A stretch of 64,000 bases of DNA from positions 11,341,001 through 11,405,000 of the forward strand of contig CM075351.1 of the NCBI GenBank assembly GCA_037693485.1, in the 5' to 3' direction. This DNA is from Kitagawia praeruptora (Eukaryota > Streptophyta > Magnoliopsida > Apiales > Apiaceae). Positions within the stretch are counted from its first letter, which is position 1; each line of letters starts with the position of its first letter. Positions 34,709-47,381 of the stretch are shown one piece after another. The notes under the pieces are model-generated. The model saw only the letters and a list, made by a program, of their open reading frames with translations. It had not been told where the DNA came from and did no database searches. The translations under genes were made by a program, and so were the position numbers.

Positions 34709-34716
34709 TACTTATA
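34709..34716 (-). promoter_or_regulatory. Putative TATA box of kinase gene 1
   Basis: TATAAGTA on the minus strand, about 140 bases before the ATG. It sits in a block (TTTGTATAA.TATTGA) conserved with the same place in gene 2. Confidence 0.5.
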
Positions 34717-34909
34717 CAAATATTTTGTGCATGTAGAGGTGCATGTTGAGGTGTATGCAGTTATGAAATTTTGGCAAATATTAGGCTGTGTATTCATGAA
34801 ATTTTGGCAAATATTAGGCCATGCAGAGGTGTTGTACTCATGAAATTTTGGCTGTTGGTGAGTAACTGCAGGTGCTTTAAAACAGAGAGAAGCCCACGGT
34901 TTATATAAA

Positions 34910-35100
34910 GAGTAGTGCTAGGTAATCCAAATTGGGTACCAAAAAAAGGTACAAAATGACGGTGATTTGGCAGTATATAAAGATTTAATTTGTGAAGTTA
35001 ATGTGTATACAGGGGTCCAGTTAATTACAACCAATCAATTTAAGACACATGTCATTTTGTAAATCTTTTTTTACCCAATTTGGGGTTTCTAGCATTTTTC
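34910..35100. mobile_element. MULE-type MITE, copy 1 (191 bp)
   Basis: Ends GAGTAGTGCTAG...CTAGCATTTTTC are flanked by a perfect 9-bp duplication TTATATAAA (34901-34909, 35101-35109). Internal ACCAATCAATTTAAGACAC matches the other two copies. It lies upstream of kinase gene 1, just past the promoter segment shared with gene 2. Confidence 0.85.
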
Positions 35101-35109
35101 TTATATAAA

Positions 35110-35800
35110 ATCTTTGTTCCTGGGTATGTACTCGTGTGATCTCACTTCCATTCCTACTTCAAATTTAGGGTAGATTTGGTATTTAAAAATTTTAAAAAAT
35201 TAAATACAATACATTAAGAATCGGTTCAAATCGGTTGGATTTGGATCGGTTTTATAATATCTTACTTTGTTCGATTTTTAAATTTTCAAAAACGACTTTC
35301 AAAATCGTCCAAATTGAACCATACTCGTCCTAATAACCTTATATATGTCAGTTTCCCAAGTTTTTCATAATAATGAGAAAAAAAAAGGTTTGAATCTCAT
35401 GGATAAGTGTTAGTGAATGTCATGCCATGGGATGAGGCATTGAGCTCAAACTTGTTCTGTCATCAAATGTCAGTTACATTTTGTAAACGTTTCTGACCTA
35501 TGACAGTCCCTTATCTTTTGTACATTCTTTTTATTTTGAACTCTACTTTCTATATTTGGAGTTGATTAATGATAGATAGCATTCTCTTTATTTTGGACTC
35601 TGTTTTCTATATTTAGAGTTTATAAATGATTTCATCTACAGCTTTGAGAACTCAGTCAATGTCATCTCCACCAACAACTTTGAACTACACATCTAATAAT
35701 TAAATATTTAAGGTAAATAAGATCCACATATGTATACCTAGTCCACAAAAAATTATGTGTATTATGGATGTATTTTAATTGATTTCATATTTTTAAATAG
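35110..35800. other. Intergenic DNA, no gene
   Basis: AT-rich. An imperfect direct repeat occurs at 35520-35640 (TTTTATTTTGGACTC...TATATTTGGAGTT). It ends at the TTATC target duplication of the LTR element. Confidence 0.4.
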
Positions 35801-35805
35801 TTATC

Positions 35806-38575
35806 TGTTGTTGGATGAATTTCGTAACAACACGAAATCGGAGGTTTGCTGAAATAGTGTTTGTTTATGCGACTGTTTTAGGGGATTAGGGTTTATGAAA
35901 AAGAGGGGCTGGACTCGGCAGCTGTCTTGATTTGTCTCGTGTATCAGATTGCATATGCCAAGATGCCTATGTACCTATGTGTATATAGGATCAAGCCCAC
36001 GTGAAATTGATTGGTCTTATCCTGAGAGACTTAAGGGATAAGTTACGTTAATGTGGATAATGATTGATTTTATTTGATTTAATCTTATCGTTGTGATATC
36101 TTCCTGATTTGAAAAATATCGTTTGGAGATATTTTCCGTTATTGATTGATTGAGATTGATTCTTTCCTCATTTCAGGGAGAGGATAAAACTTAGGCATTA
36201 AGTAATAATTATTAACCTGAATTAATAATTAATGATTATTAGAAATTTGGGAGATTAATAGACATGCCAAAAATATGGCATAACAATTAGCCCCCAGCTC
36301 TTCAGTGTAGCTTGCTGCAGTGGAGAACTAAGAATTCTTCAAACTTCCAAATTTCTTGAGTCGCTGAAAAAACTGAAAGTAGATGATTAGATAAACACTT
36401 AGAGCACCACTGTGCTCGTTAGGCGTATGCGGATGCAAGTCTGATAGCATGCAATGACCAGTATAAGATATATTTTTTGCCAAGGTTTTCAAATGTGTGA
36501 GCATAAATAATTCGTTTGAAATCCTTTGCGATCCTTGTTGTCTAGTTAGGACCTTGGCGTTTGTATATATCCCGAATTGGCATACACGTTTTTCAAGTGT
36601 CTGATGCAACCACATACGGATGTGTCTGGCGAGGTCTTCACTAAGAGCTGTAGATGTAATTCTGGTGAACTTTCTGGTGAACTTTGCACGCGCGCTGGCT
36701 ATGCATGTCTGAAAGATATTTTGCATAGGGATGCCTTCCCACCCATGCGACCTTGAGCTCAAGATCTGGTCATGGGCCTTCAATAAAGATAGTTTGCATA
36801 GGGATGCCTCCACCCATTCGATATAGCGATATCTCATGGGCCTTCAATAATCCAAAGGGTGCTGCACTTTACTAAGCATGTAGCATTGCAAAATTTATAG
36901 CTTGTCTAGGCTACCCTACTTAGCAACTTAGTTCGCAAGTTTGGAAATATTTTTGACATATATGTACTATCGCGACGATATATGAAAAATCTTTTGCAAA
37001 TCCAAACGCAATAATAAATATGCTCTTTTAAGAATGTCGCGGTATTTATTTTCTTCGAAAATAATGCTCCTTTTTTTGTAGAAATTCTTTTACAAAATTA
37101 TGCGTCTCGTATATGTATTTTTTTTCTAAGCATGCAGCTCGTACGGGATTGTGAAATAAATCCGCAATTCATCAAAGTATAAATATCCACAATTCATCAG
37201 CATAAATATCTCGTACGATATTCGTACGATATTTTCCAAATCATAATAATTTTACAAGCATAAAAATAGATAGCTCGCACAAATTTAAAATAATAAATAT
37301 TTTTTTAAAAAAAATATTTAAAAACATGATGCATGACATAATATTTATAATCGCATTAAAATAAAATAAGAATCAAAAGACTTATCTTTGATTATTTTTT
37401 CCAGCCGATTGTAAATTTCTGGCTGTATATTGCTTCATGCTTTCGCGGTGTCGCCTTCTGATTTGCCAATTCTTTTGCTTTTTTCCTCCCACGAACAAGC
37501 ACCTGTCTTCTTATTTGTTAAAACTTCTTGCAATTTATTGTTTTCCCGTGCGGGTCCCATATCCAATGCTTTCACCCCATCTTTTTGTTGCTGTTTCTTC
37601 TTATTTCGTCTTTTCCTTGCGTAGCTAGTACTCCCTCCGTTTCATAATAAGTTTCCTCTTTTTAAAAACACGTTTGCCAACGCACACTTTTGATCGTTAA
37701 TATCTTGAATTTCGTATTAGTACAAAATATAAAAACTTCATTGTATTAAAATACTCATAAATACGAATCCAACAAGATCACTCATGACTATATTTTGTCT
37801 TATAAATTATACGTAAATTAGTAATCAACCGCTTACAATGAACAGTGTCCAAAATCAAAAGGGGAAACTTATAAAGGAACAGAGGGAGTACCAATTTCTT
37901 TAGACCTTGTCACAATTTTTATTTTCCTCTGCTGCTGCATCGAATCGATAGGCTAATTTTTTTTTTGTCCGCCTTGATTTTTTAACTGTCAAAACCCCTT
38001 ATTATAATAAAATCCAAAAATCCCCATGAAAGTGATATTCGTTTGTCCTCCTCAAACGAAAATTTGCCCCTCCTTCTAGCGCCAAATGTTGTTGGAGGAA
38101 TTTCGTAACGACACGAAATCGGAGGTTTGCTGAAATAGTGTATGTTTATGTGACTGTTTTAGGGGATTAGGGTTTATGAAAAAAGAGGGGCTGGACTCGG
38201 CAGCTGTCTTGATTTGTCTCGTGTATCAGATTGCATATGCCAAGATGCCTACGTACCTATGTGTATATAGGATCAAGCCCACGTAGTTCTGTGAAATTGA
38301 TTGGTCTTATCCCGAGAGACTTAAGGGATAAGTTACGTTAATGTGGATAATGATTGATTTTATCTGATTTAATCTTATCGTTGTGATATCTTCCTGATTT
38401 GAAGAATATCGTTTGGAGATATTTTCCGTTATTGATTGATTGAGATTGATTCTTTCCTCATTTCAGGGAGAGGATAAAACTTAGGCATTAAGTAATAATT
38501 ATTAATCTGAATTAATAATTAATGATTATTAGAAATTTGGGAGATTAATAGACATGCCAAAAATATGGCATAACA
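35806..38575 (-). mobile_element. Non-autonomous LTR retrotransposon, 2.77 kb
   Basis: Two direct repeats of about 480 bp (35806-36285 and 38087-38575) start TGTT and end AACA. A perfect TTATC duplication (35801-35805, 38576-38580) flanks them. Read on minus, the primer-site-like TTTGGCGCTAGAAGGAGG lies inside the right LTR and a purine tract (AGCTGGGGGCTAAT) inside the left LTR, which sets the orientation. The 1.8-kb interior encodes no pol. The longest minus-strand ORF (36328-36837, 169 codons) has no recognisable gag motif. The LTRs are very similar apart from an 8-bp insertion in the right copy. It must be mobilised in trans. Confidence 0.9.
37631..37888. mobile_element. Stowaway-type MITE nested in the LTR element
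   Basis: Inverted ends CTCCCTCCGTTTCATAATAAG...CTTATAAAGGAACAGAGGGAG are flanked by TA (37629-37630, 37889-37890), the Tc1/mariner duplication. Length 258 bp; non-coding. Confidence 0.9.
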
Positions 38576-38733
38576 TTATCATTTAAAAGTTTAATAGTCA
38601 TTGTTTTAAAATAATATTTTATGAATAGACATGTTTTCTTCAACATAGCTCCCTTTACTTCTTATGCAAAAATTTATACGGAGTACATGTGAAATTTGAT
38701 TTTTTTTCGGTATTCTACATTTCATGTAATAAC

Positions 38734-38765
38734 TAGCATTTTACCCGTGCTACGCACCGAAAGCA
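38734..38765 (-). mobile_element. Helitron 3' terminus (reverse)
   Basis: On the minus strand, GGTGC-GTA-GCAC hairpin, then CTAG at 38737-38734 followed by T. The body would extend to the right. Its 5' start was not located; 39200-41700, with exon-like scraps, may be its interior. Confidence 0.55.
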
Positions 38766-41079
38766 TAATTTCAAAATTTTAAAGTAATTACTAATATATT
38801 ATGTTATCATAATTAAGTTATGTTTTAAATTTTTTTGAAAAAATAACTGTTAACAAAACCCGTATTCAATACTTTTGTTCGCGCATATTTACATATATTA
38901 GTTTAATACTAATATAAGTTATGCTGAACAATTATTGATTATTAAGAAAATGCATATCTATAATAAAAATTAAATATTTAAAGATGCCGACCAATACTTA
39001 ACAAATAAGTAAAATACTATCATCCTAGTGAAAGAAAGAAGACGCTGATTGTATAAAATACAGTCGGATTAAGATTTCACTAATGAATCGGACAATACTT
39101 TCGGTTTGATAATATCTGTTTAACCATTGCGAACAAAACAACACAGCTTACAATATTATGTTCAAGCAATTACAATGTGCAAACTTCAAGATTTGATAAT
39201 ATCTCCTTAACCTTTGAGAACAATACAATGCAGCTTACAATATTATGTTAAAGCAACTACAATATGCAAGCTATTACAAACAGTTAAAAGAAAATTTATG
39301 TATATTACTCGTGGAATCTCGAAGCATAGTTTTGAGGTTGATAATGAGAAGCTGTTGGTGGTATGAAAATAACTTTCATTCATCATTTTCCTTCGACCTA
39401 TCTGCAAATTCATAGTATGATGCCAAACTTGTTGATCCCTTTTTCGCTTCCAAGTAAAGCTTAAAGCTTCGTGATACATCTTAATAATCCATGGGTGATC
39501 ATACAACCTAAAAAAACCACGCCCACCTAAGTGAAAAGCTTAGAATAAATTCTCACTACTGAAAACAAACGCACAAACTCCTCCGCTTTAGATCCAAGTA
39601 TGTAACCGTAGGATGGAAAGGCCGCTGAACTCCGCTTTAGATGCAGGTATGTAAAAGTGGGATGGATAGGCCGCTCAAGTTTAAGTGATATGCTATGAAT
39701 GACCAATACTTAAATGGCCACACTGATATGTGTTGAATCTGAGCATGTTTGCCCGAAGCAAGCTGCTATCTTGGATTGCTAGCTCGATTTTGAAATATAG
39801 TGCCCCAAGATTGCATACAACATCCTCCGGTTCTACCAGTATAACATCATTAGCTCTCATAAGCAAAACATTTTTGCTGCAAAATTTTTTTGCTGTGAGT
39901 ATTCAAGCCTTTATTCCAACTAAAGGCAAGTTTAACTCATGATCGTCAAATCTGGTAAAAATTGCACCAAACATCGCATAAGCAAACATTAATCAAGTTT
40001 AAGAATATAGCCATTATACTAATATTTCACTTTTTAAATGCACATAAAATTAACTTTATCATTGTGTCACAAATGGTTAATGTGATTGTCATGGAGAGTT
40101 ACATCAACTATTAATTTCTTAAGGTTTAGGTAGCCAACCAAACTTCAAATTTGCTTTCAGTGAAAGTGTTTCACTTTTATTATTTCTTTGATTCTTTGCT
40201 AGGCTATCATACCAGACACGAAAATTAAGCAAATTTTAGTAGCAACTCCTTCTCAGACCCACAATGTAAAACAATGTAAATATGATGGGAGGTTTGTATC
40301 TGGTTACATGAAGACATGAAGATAGGAAAGTCTATTATAGAAGGAGAGTCTGTTACAGGAGATATGACTGAAAAGGTAAGACACTTCCTCATTATTATCC
40401 TACTTTTATCTTCATGCATTTACTTATTGCTTCCAAATTTAATTCACTTGTCTCTTTCTAAAAACCTTAATGTGTTGTTTAGCATTGTATCAATTCCTTG
40501 ATTATCACTTACTACTTTGTCTATTTAAAGTTTAATTTATAGAGTATAGCTATCTTTTGACATAGATATTATATATGCAATCAAAAAACAAATTAAAAGG
40601 ATAGATAAGTTATGACATGCTTTGCCTTCAGGAGCTTAATTATGTGTCCTTAATATCAAAATTGGTAACGTAGACAATGTAATTTTTGAAAGAAAGGTGT
40701 AAAGGAGCTTAAGTGTAAAGTTATTCTAATTTACTAATCGCGATTAAATTAAATTTAAATATAATAATATCTTGATTTAATAAATTTGTATATCACGTGG
40801 TTTTTAATTTTAAAAAATTACTACTAACCGTAAATAATATTTTCTATAAATTCACATAACAGTAAGTTACATAGGTTTATATATCTTTTAGTTATGAATT
40901 TTTTTTAACATCCTTTATTATAATACTCGAATTTATCACGTATTAGCTAACCAATCATAAGATTGTGAATTATTTTAGTATCAATTATTGTCTATATCAA
41001 TTAAACTTAATGTAACATGTTTTTCTATAAAAGGAAAAAAAATATAATTTACAAATATAAAGTTATGGAGGTACCATTT
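38766..41079. other. AT-rich DNA with unidentified exon-like pieces
   Basis: A minus-strand piece at 39400-39500 (YDHPWIIKMYHEALSFTW) and another at 39740-39870 (RANDVILVEPEDVV) look protein-like but match nothing I know. An imperfect direct repeat occurs at about 39110-39260 (TTTGATAATATCT.CTTAACC.TTG.GAACA.). No complete gene. Confidence 0.35.
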
Positions 41080-41680
41080 GGACCATTATAGGTTCCATGA
41101 CATGATGTTGTCTTTGTCATAGTAAGAGGTTCAGATTGTCCTGAAAAGCATTGTACAACAAAATAGAAAAACCAATCATTCATTACAATATTGAAAATAT
41201 TGAAGAGTAAAGAAAATAAAATGATGACAATGTTAAATTAATGATTAAAATTTGTACCTGTTGCTGTTTTTCTATTGTTAACTATTGGATTTATATTCAC
41301 CTTTTTAGGACGACCTGTTAATACATTCATTTTCAAAATTAATTAAATATGACCAAGTGATTTCCTCTCTTGAGATTTATGATAGATAAAATAAAGATTA
41401 AAAAAAATATGTTAAACATGTGGAGAGTACTGGATGTTAAGTTATACCAACATGTCTCTTTTGTTGAACTGATGTGTTGTGAGATTTTGTGTTTGAAGGG
41501 CGAACATATCCATCCTTTCTTGGTCGACCAGTTTAAAAAGAAAAAAGTAAAAAACAAAACTTTGCAAAATTGAAAGGTAAAACATTTGAGAGTATGAAAT
41601 TTATACCAATAGGTTTCTTTGGTGGGGGTGACATGTGTGGAGATGTATCCGTAGACCCGACAACTTCGTCTTTTAACACG
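41080..41680 (-). pseudogene. Gene fragment with AT-hook-like repeats
   Basis: Minus-strand exon-like pieces lie at about 41607-41675 (SPPPKKPIG), 41440-41540 (GRPRKDGYVRPSN), 41258-41311 (GRPKKVNINP) and 41085-41140. Several end at GTATAA/GTACAA donor-like sites. GRPRK and GRPKK are AT-hook cores, so the source may be a DNA-binding protein with repeated short exons. One acceptor is destroyed. The family is not identified. Confidence 0.35.
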
Positions 41681-42266
41681 CGTCCATACAATTACATAAT
41701 TTGAGAAAAGTTACTGCACATCGGATTCGTTACTCTCAAAACAAAATATAAAAAAATAATTTATATATTTATATAAAATACCTATAATTGCATTAATGTT
41801 TCTTCAATCTTGGGTCCTATAACATGTGAAAATATCAAATATCATATATATTATTTTTCGTCAATGACTATAAATCATATTATTAAAATTTAATATGGCT
41901 GTAAATAAGATAATTAGATTTCCAAAACTTTAGGAATGGATAGGAAAACGAAACAAAAAAAAACAAATTAAACAAATTGTATACGACATTGTGTACATAA
42001 ATAATTATTGTAACTACTCTATAATTGTAATTTTCTAACATTTTAAAAGTTAAATGTTTTATATATATTTGTGTTTCGCAAGGATATGCACTAATAAAAA
42101 AATACAACACTTATCAAAGTTCTTTGAAAATTTTAAAAGTTCAATATAAGTCATCTTTCTATGTAGTTCGCACAAATATGCCCTGATAAAAAAATTACAA
42201 ATTCTAAAAACTGAATTTGAATATGTATGCCATATATTAATTAATATCCATTACTATTATTAATAA

Positions 42267-42299
<33 letters not shown>

Positions 42300-42313
42300 G
42301 AAATTATTATTAT
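41681..42313. other. AT-rich DNA with ATT microsatellite
   Basis: No gene. A trinucleotide (TTA)n microsatellite lies at about 42258-42298. Confidence 0.5.
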
Positions 42314-42935
42314 TTACACCGGATTCTTACGACATAGAATTGTGTCCTTGTAGTGTAGATTAAAATGTCACATTCTGATTGTAAGTGTAATACATGAAAC
42401 CTAATCTTTTGCACCTTTGCAAAGAGAGGTGAAAGGTATTCTTTTAACATAAACTAATCTTTTGTAGCTTTGCAAAGAGAGGTGAAAGGTATTACAATTA
42501 TAGCTTTTAACATAATTTTATAGTTTTTATAAATTAATATTAAAATCCAAAATATTTGATACTAATAATATTAATATAAATATTGTAACTTGGTTATCTT
42601 TTAACCTTTGTCAAAGTAAATACAGGTTTTATCAAATTCAAAATTGTAGTTTATGCAAGTATGGTTGTTTATAAAATTTAAATTTATAAATAAAAAATCA
42701 TGAATAAATAACTAATAATAAAGGATATGATTATTTTGAAAAAGTTATTTATATTTAATTTATAGGATTTATAAATATTTTAAAAAAAGTGGGTATTGTA
42801 GTTTATGCAAGTATGGTTGTTTATAAAATTTAAATTTATAAATAAAAAATCATGAATAAATAACTAATAATAAAGGATATGATTATTTTGAAAAAGTTAT
42901 TTATATTTAATTTATAGGATTTATAAATATTTTAA

Positions 42936-43045
42936 AAAAAGTGGGTAAAAATGGGACAGTGATTGTTTGTCCAGTGAGTGAGCCTTACTTGCATTTCTTG
43001 AATAATTGGTTGATTAGTATTGTGAGGCATAAGCATCATGACAAA
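42936..43045 (+). pseudogene. GT77 (RGXT-like) glycosyltransferase exon, copy 1
   Basis: The plus strand reads KNGTVIVCPVSEPYLHFLNNW then LISIVRHKH and ends at a GTAAAA donor-like site. This resembles the start of the nucleotide-sugar transferase domain of plant rhamnogalacturonan-II xylosyltransferases (NGTVIV.AVS.PYL.FL.NWL.SI). The next exon, with the DxD motif, is not present. A duplicated scrap, not a gene. Confidence 0.5.
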
Positions 43046-43648
43046 GTAAAAAAAATTATTCAACATTGACATGTTTAATAATAATATTAATATAAAAATT
43101 ATTATTATTTATGTATTAATATAGAATTTATTATAATTATTATTATTATTAAATTATTATTATTATTATTAATATTAATATAGAAATTATTATTTACACC
43201 AGATTCTTACGACATAGAATTTTGTACTTGTAGTGTAGTTTAAAATGTCACATTATGATTGTAAGTGTAATACATGAAACCTAATCTTTTGCAGCTTTGC
43301 AAAAAGAGGTGAAAGGTATTACAATTCTAGCTTTAAACATAAACTAATCGCTTTGCAAAGAGAGGTGAAAGGTATTACAATTATAGCTTTTAACATAATT
43401 TTACAGTTTTTGTAAATTAATATTAAAATCCAAAATATTTGATACTAATAATATTAATATAAATATTGTTACTTGGTTATCTTTTAACCTTTGTCAAAGT
43501 AAATACAGGCTTTATCAAATTCAAAAGTGTAGTTTATGCAAGTACGGTTGTTTATAAAATTTAAATTTATAAATAAAAAATAATGAATAAATAACTACTG
43601 ATAAAGGTAAGATTATTTTGAAAAAGTTATTTATATTTTTATTTATAG

Positions 43649-43776
43649 GATTTATAAATATTTTAAAAAATGTGGGTAAAAATGGGACAGTGATTGTTTG
43701 TGCAGTGAGTGAGCCTTACTTGCATTTCTTGAATAATTGGTTGATTAGTATTATGAGGCATAAGCATGATGACAAA
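43649..43776 (+). pseudogene. GT77 (RGXT-like) glycosyltransferase exon, copy 2
   Basis: Same exon as at 42936-43045, in the second array unit: KNGTVIVCAVSEPYLHF and LISIMRHKH, with a GTAAAA donor. It differs at a few codons. The frame is open in both copies, suggesting recent duplication. Confidence 0.5.
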
Positions 43777-44130
43777 GTAAAAAAACTATTCAACATTAAC
43801 ATGTTTAATAATAATATTCATATAGAAATTATTATTATTTACGTATTAATATAGAATTTATTATTATTATTAAATTATTATTATTATTATAGAAAATTAT
43901 TATTATTTACACCAGATTCTTACGACATAGAATTTTGTCCTTGTAGTGTAGTTTAAAATGTCACATTCTCATTGTAAGTGTAATACATGAATCCTAATCT
44001 TTCACAGCTTTGCAAAGAGAGGTGAAAGGTATTACAATTCTAGCTTTTAACATAAACTAATCTGTTGTAGTTTTGCAAATAGAGGTGAAAGGTATTACAA
44101 TTATAGCTTTTAACATAATTTTAAAATAAA

Positions 44131-44593
44131 ATTATTTTTAAAGCTTGGTTAGGGACAGGGATTACTTCTAAAGGGAAGTCAGCAATAAAAGTCCAGCTTA
44201 GCTTGCGGTAAATATTAATTTTTAGTCTGATCATTAAAAATTTAAGCTTGATAAATCAATCATTCAGCCAATTAGCATCCTAAACTCGTGCTTCGCATAG
44301 AGTGGTTTGACTACATTCAGGATAATTCACCATGTGACTTGGCTCAATTTTATCTTTTACAGGTGGTAAGCACTTGACCTCCTATTAGTTCCAATTACAT
44401 GGATTAGATAGTTGCAAACAAACAAACATAAACAAACATGTGCGAAGAAGAACTGCTCTGAAGCTTTACATAATTTTAGAATACCAAATCAATACCAAAT
44501 CATCCAAATAGAATAAATATATAGAATACGTATACAATTAAATTAAAAAGGGAAGAATCAGACTCAGGAACAGAGGTTGTCAATTATCCATCT
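44131..44593. other. Intergenic DNA, no gene
   Basis: No ORF of note. GTGCTTCGCA at 44288-44297 with a nearby TTAG on its left resembles a decayed reverse Helitron tail, too weak to call. Confidence 0.35.
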
Positions 44594-45281
44594 GATTTGC
44601 CGATTGCTCCTCTGTCAATTATCCGTATAAACAGAGGCTGATACCCGTTTGTGTTTATATGTTTTCAATTTTAATTTCTTTTTTAATTTGAATTATTTTT
44701 TATTATGATTCTATTTTAATAATATTATCATTCTATTTATAATTCTTTTTAGGATTGTAATTCAATTTTAAATATATTTAGAATGATTGATGGATTTAAC
44801 CTTGGTTAAAAGATAGCAAGTTAAATTATATAAGGAAACAGATTTGTTTTAATTTGATTGGTCCATGATTTAGAAGTGGCCTATGATTGGTTCTAAAATA
44901 ATTCATAGTTTTCTGATTGGTTAACTGGGTACGTGGTGATTTGCCGATTGCTCCTCTGTCAATTATCCGTATAAACAGAGGCTGATACCCGTTTGTGTTT
45001 ATATGTTTTCAATTTTAATTTCTTTTTTAATTTGAATTATTTTTTATTATGATTCTATTTTAATAATATTATCATTCTATTTATAATTCTTTTTAGGATT
45101 GTAATTCAATTTTAAATATATTTAGAATGATTGATGGGTTTAACCTTGGTTAAAAGATAGCAAGTTAAATTATATAAGGAAACAGATTTGTTTTAATTTG
45201 ATTGGTCCATGATTTAGAAGTGGCCTATGATTGGTTCTAAAATAATTCATAGTTTTCTGATTGGTTAACTGGGTACGTGGT
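44594..45281 (+). repeat. Perfect-looking 344-bp tandem duplication
   Basis: 44594-44937 is repeated at 44938-45281 with about one difference (GATGGATTT versus GATGGGTTT). The unit starts GATTTGCCGATTGCTCC and ends GGGTACGTGG. Near-identity means a recent duplication. No ORF. Confidence 0.92.
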
Positions 45282-45493
45282 TAATTAACTGGATGGTGTG
45301 GTAGACTCAGGTTTGATAATAAAGGACATGCTTATAAAAAATTAATAAATTTAATAAAATACCAGAAAGTAGAAAATAGTGAAGGAAGAGTGTCTAAATA
45401 TATTTTTAATCTTAATATTTATGATTTAGAAAATAGAATTTCCAAAGGTGAATCAATCGTTTTGGTTGCCCTTGTGATAAAGTTTAAATTAAC

Positions 45494-45518
45494 TAGCACT
45501 TCGCCCTTGCGTGCTGGA
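45494..45518 (-). mobile_element. Possible Helitron 3' terminus (reverse)
   Basis: CTAGCACTTCGCCCTTGCGTGC reads on minus as a GC-rich segment ending GTGCTAG followed by T. The hairpin is imperfect. A hAT-like element begins a few bases further right. Confidence 0.35.
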
Positions 45519-45532
45519 ACTAGGGCTGACAA

Positions 45533-46045
45533 TTTCGGGTTACGGATCAGGTTCGGGTCGGGTTAGCAAATTCGGGACGCATTTTTGATCCAACTCGAAC
45601 CCGATCCGAAAATTTTATGGGTACAGGTGTTCAATCCGAACCCGATACAAATGGGTTTCGGGTAACCCGACCCGAAATTTAATTTTTTAAAATTAAAAAA
45701 TAATACATATATATATATATATATATTAAAAATAATATATATTAAAAATAATATATATATTAAAAATAATATATATTTAAAATAATATATATTAATTAAA
45801 AATATATATTAATAATAATAATATATATTATAAATAATATAATAATTTATATATTAAAAATAATTATATATATATTTGGGTCAGTTTCGGGTAACCCGAA
45901 CCCGACCCGAACCCAACCCGATTTTTTCGGATCAAGTTAGGGTCAACCCGAAACCGACCCGAACCCAAAAAATATAAACCCGAAACCGACCCATGCGGAT
46001 TGGGTTCGGGTCGGATTCGAATCGCGGGTCCAAAATTGTCGGCCC
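45533..46045. mobile_element. hAT-like element with GGGTT/AACCCGA arrays
   Basis: It begins AGGGCTGACAATTTCGGGT and ends AAATTGTCGGCCC, an imperfect inverted repeat of about 14 bp. The subterminal arrays are TCGGGT/ACCCGA motifs around an AT core made of TATATTAAAAATAA repeats. No clear 8-bp duplication remains. Same architecture as the elements at 3299, 20054, 30364 and 58102. Confidence 0.65.
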
Positions 46046-46542
46046 GTCTTTATTTTTCATTTTATCAAAGAAAGCAGAGACCGCACTACATATTTGATTT
46101 GATTAGGTCCAGTCCATACTTAAAATTTGGACCAAGCCCTTCACAAGGAGTCCAAAAAATATCATATCTTTTAACAACTTATAACATCTCTAATTGTATT
46201 TGTTAAAATAATTGGTTAAAATGTCGATTATAAAATTTATTGAATTTGTAAGGTATTATGCTCTAATAAAATTTGCTATAATGATTGGATTTATTTGAAA
46301 AATGGTATGTTATTATTGTTTCCGATTGTTATAAATAGAATTGATTTTTTAATATGGCAATAAAAATGTTATGCAATTTCAGCAAATATAGTCGATACAT
46401 TTTGGTTGGTTTAATTTTTTGTTAAGGGTTAACACCAGTTGGGCTTATGATGGTTAGAGATGCTCTTATTGAGTACATTAAATGCTCTTAACACCGTGTA
46501 CATTAAATAAATAGATTTTTATCACGTTGTACTGCACACTTA
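46046..46542. other. Intergenic DNA, no gene
   Basis: Nothing recognisable. Confidence 0.4.
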
Positions 46543-46551
46543 ATTCGAAAA

Positions 46552-46742
46552 GAGTAATGCTACATGCACAGAATTGGTTACAGAATTTTTACACAGAATG
46601 AGTTGGATTCCACTAATATTGATCTTTATTGGTTGATATTGATGTGAATGCAGGGGGCCTATTAAATTATAGCCAATTAAATTAAGACACCTACCATTCT
46701 GTAAAACTTTTTGTGAAAGTTTCTGTAAGTCTAGCATTTTCC
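46552..46742. mobile_element. MULE-type MITE, copy 2 (191 bp)
   Basis: Ends GAGTAATGCTAC...CTAGCATTTTCC have a perfect 9-bp duplication ATTCGAAAA (46543-46551, 46743-46751). The interior matches copies 1 and 3 (AGCCAATTAAATTAAGACACCTACCATT). Confidence 0.88.
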
Positions 46743-46751
46743 ATTCGAAAA

Positions 46752-47381
46752 TTTGTTTGGAAACACATGCTAGATAAGCATATCGATGTATAATATACAT
46801 GTTAGAAATATTTGTACACGGTGCTGTGGTTGCTGATTACATGTAAACTGCTCATGTTACAGGAATATATCCTTGTTACAATTTACATGTACATGAACTT
46901 ACTAGTTGATGACTTGATGAAATTTCTACAGAAACAACTTTGATCTGAAAGAACCAGAACAACACTTCTTATAAATAATTTTACACCTGATTTTCATTGC
47001 TGTGATCCTTTCTTCGTTTGATCATTGATTGTTTGAGAAGCTCGATTACCAATGGAATTATGAACTTCCGAGGACTGGATCTTTGAAGCAGTTTCTAGCA
47101 TCCTTATTTGCAAAGCCTGCAGTACTTTGCTTTTGCTTATGCCTACTGTTATTTTGTTCTGGCACACAATCATAGGCCGGATTGTTTATTCCCATCGAAA
47201 CTGGTAGTTGTGCATTGTGGATGAGTCAGAACCAGTAGATATCTTGGGAACTCCGTCCATATCTCTCCCAAGCTTTTCCCAGACAGCTCCATGAGCCAAC
47301 TATCTAGAATGTGATGCTCCTTTGTGAAGTGTCCCTTCAGGACCCCTGATTTCTTCATTTCAGGCTTGGGGTTGAGGTAAC
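46752..47381 (-). other. 3' flank and tail remnant of kinase gene 2
   Basis: 47180-47380 on minus is alignable to 31100-31500 downstream of gene 1 (GGGGTCCTGA.G.G..ACTTCACAAA..AGC..CACATTCT motif). Just after the present stop, the old last codons IPIKLPQPQA and a stop survive in another frame. Left of 47150 I see no homology and no gene. Confidence 0.55.

Larger units (their letters stand above)
42314..44130 (+). repeat. Large tandem array, three units of about 0.7-0.9 kb
   Basis: Units start at 42314, 43194 and 43908 with TTACACC.GATTCTTACGACATAGAATT. The first is longer because it contains an internal 152-bp tandem duplication (from 42644 and 42796). The third is truncated. Each unit also has one or two copies of a TTTGCAAAGAGAGGTGAAAGGTATT submotif. 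The first two units include a coding-like exon (separate entries). ATT microsatellites mark the unit joints. Confidence 0.85.

Noticed and set aside
44280..44300. Possible reverse Helitron tail (GTGCTTCGCA with TTAG to its left)
   Set aside because: The hairpin stem is only three bases and the end is CTAA rather than CTAG; too weak.
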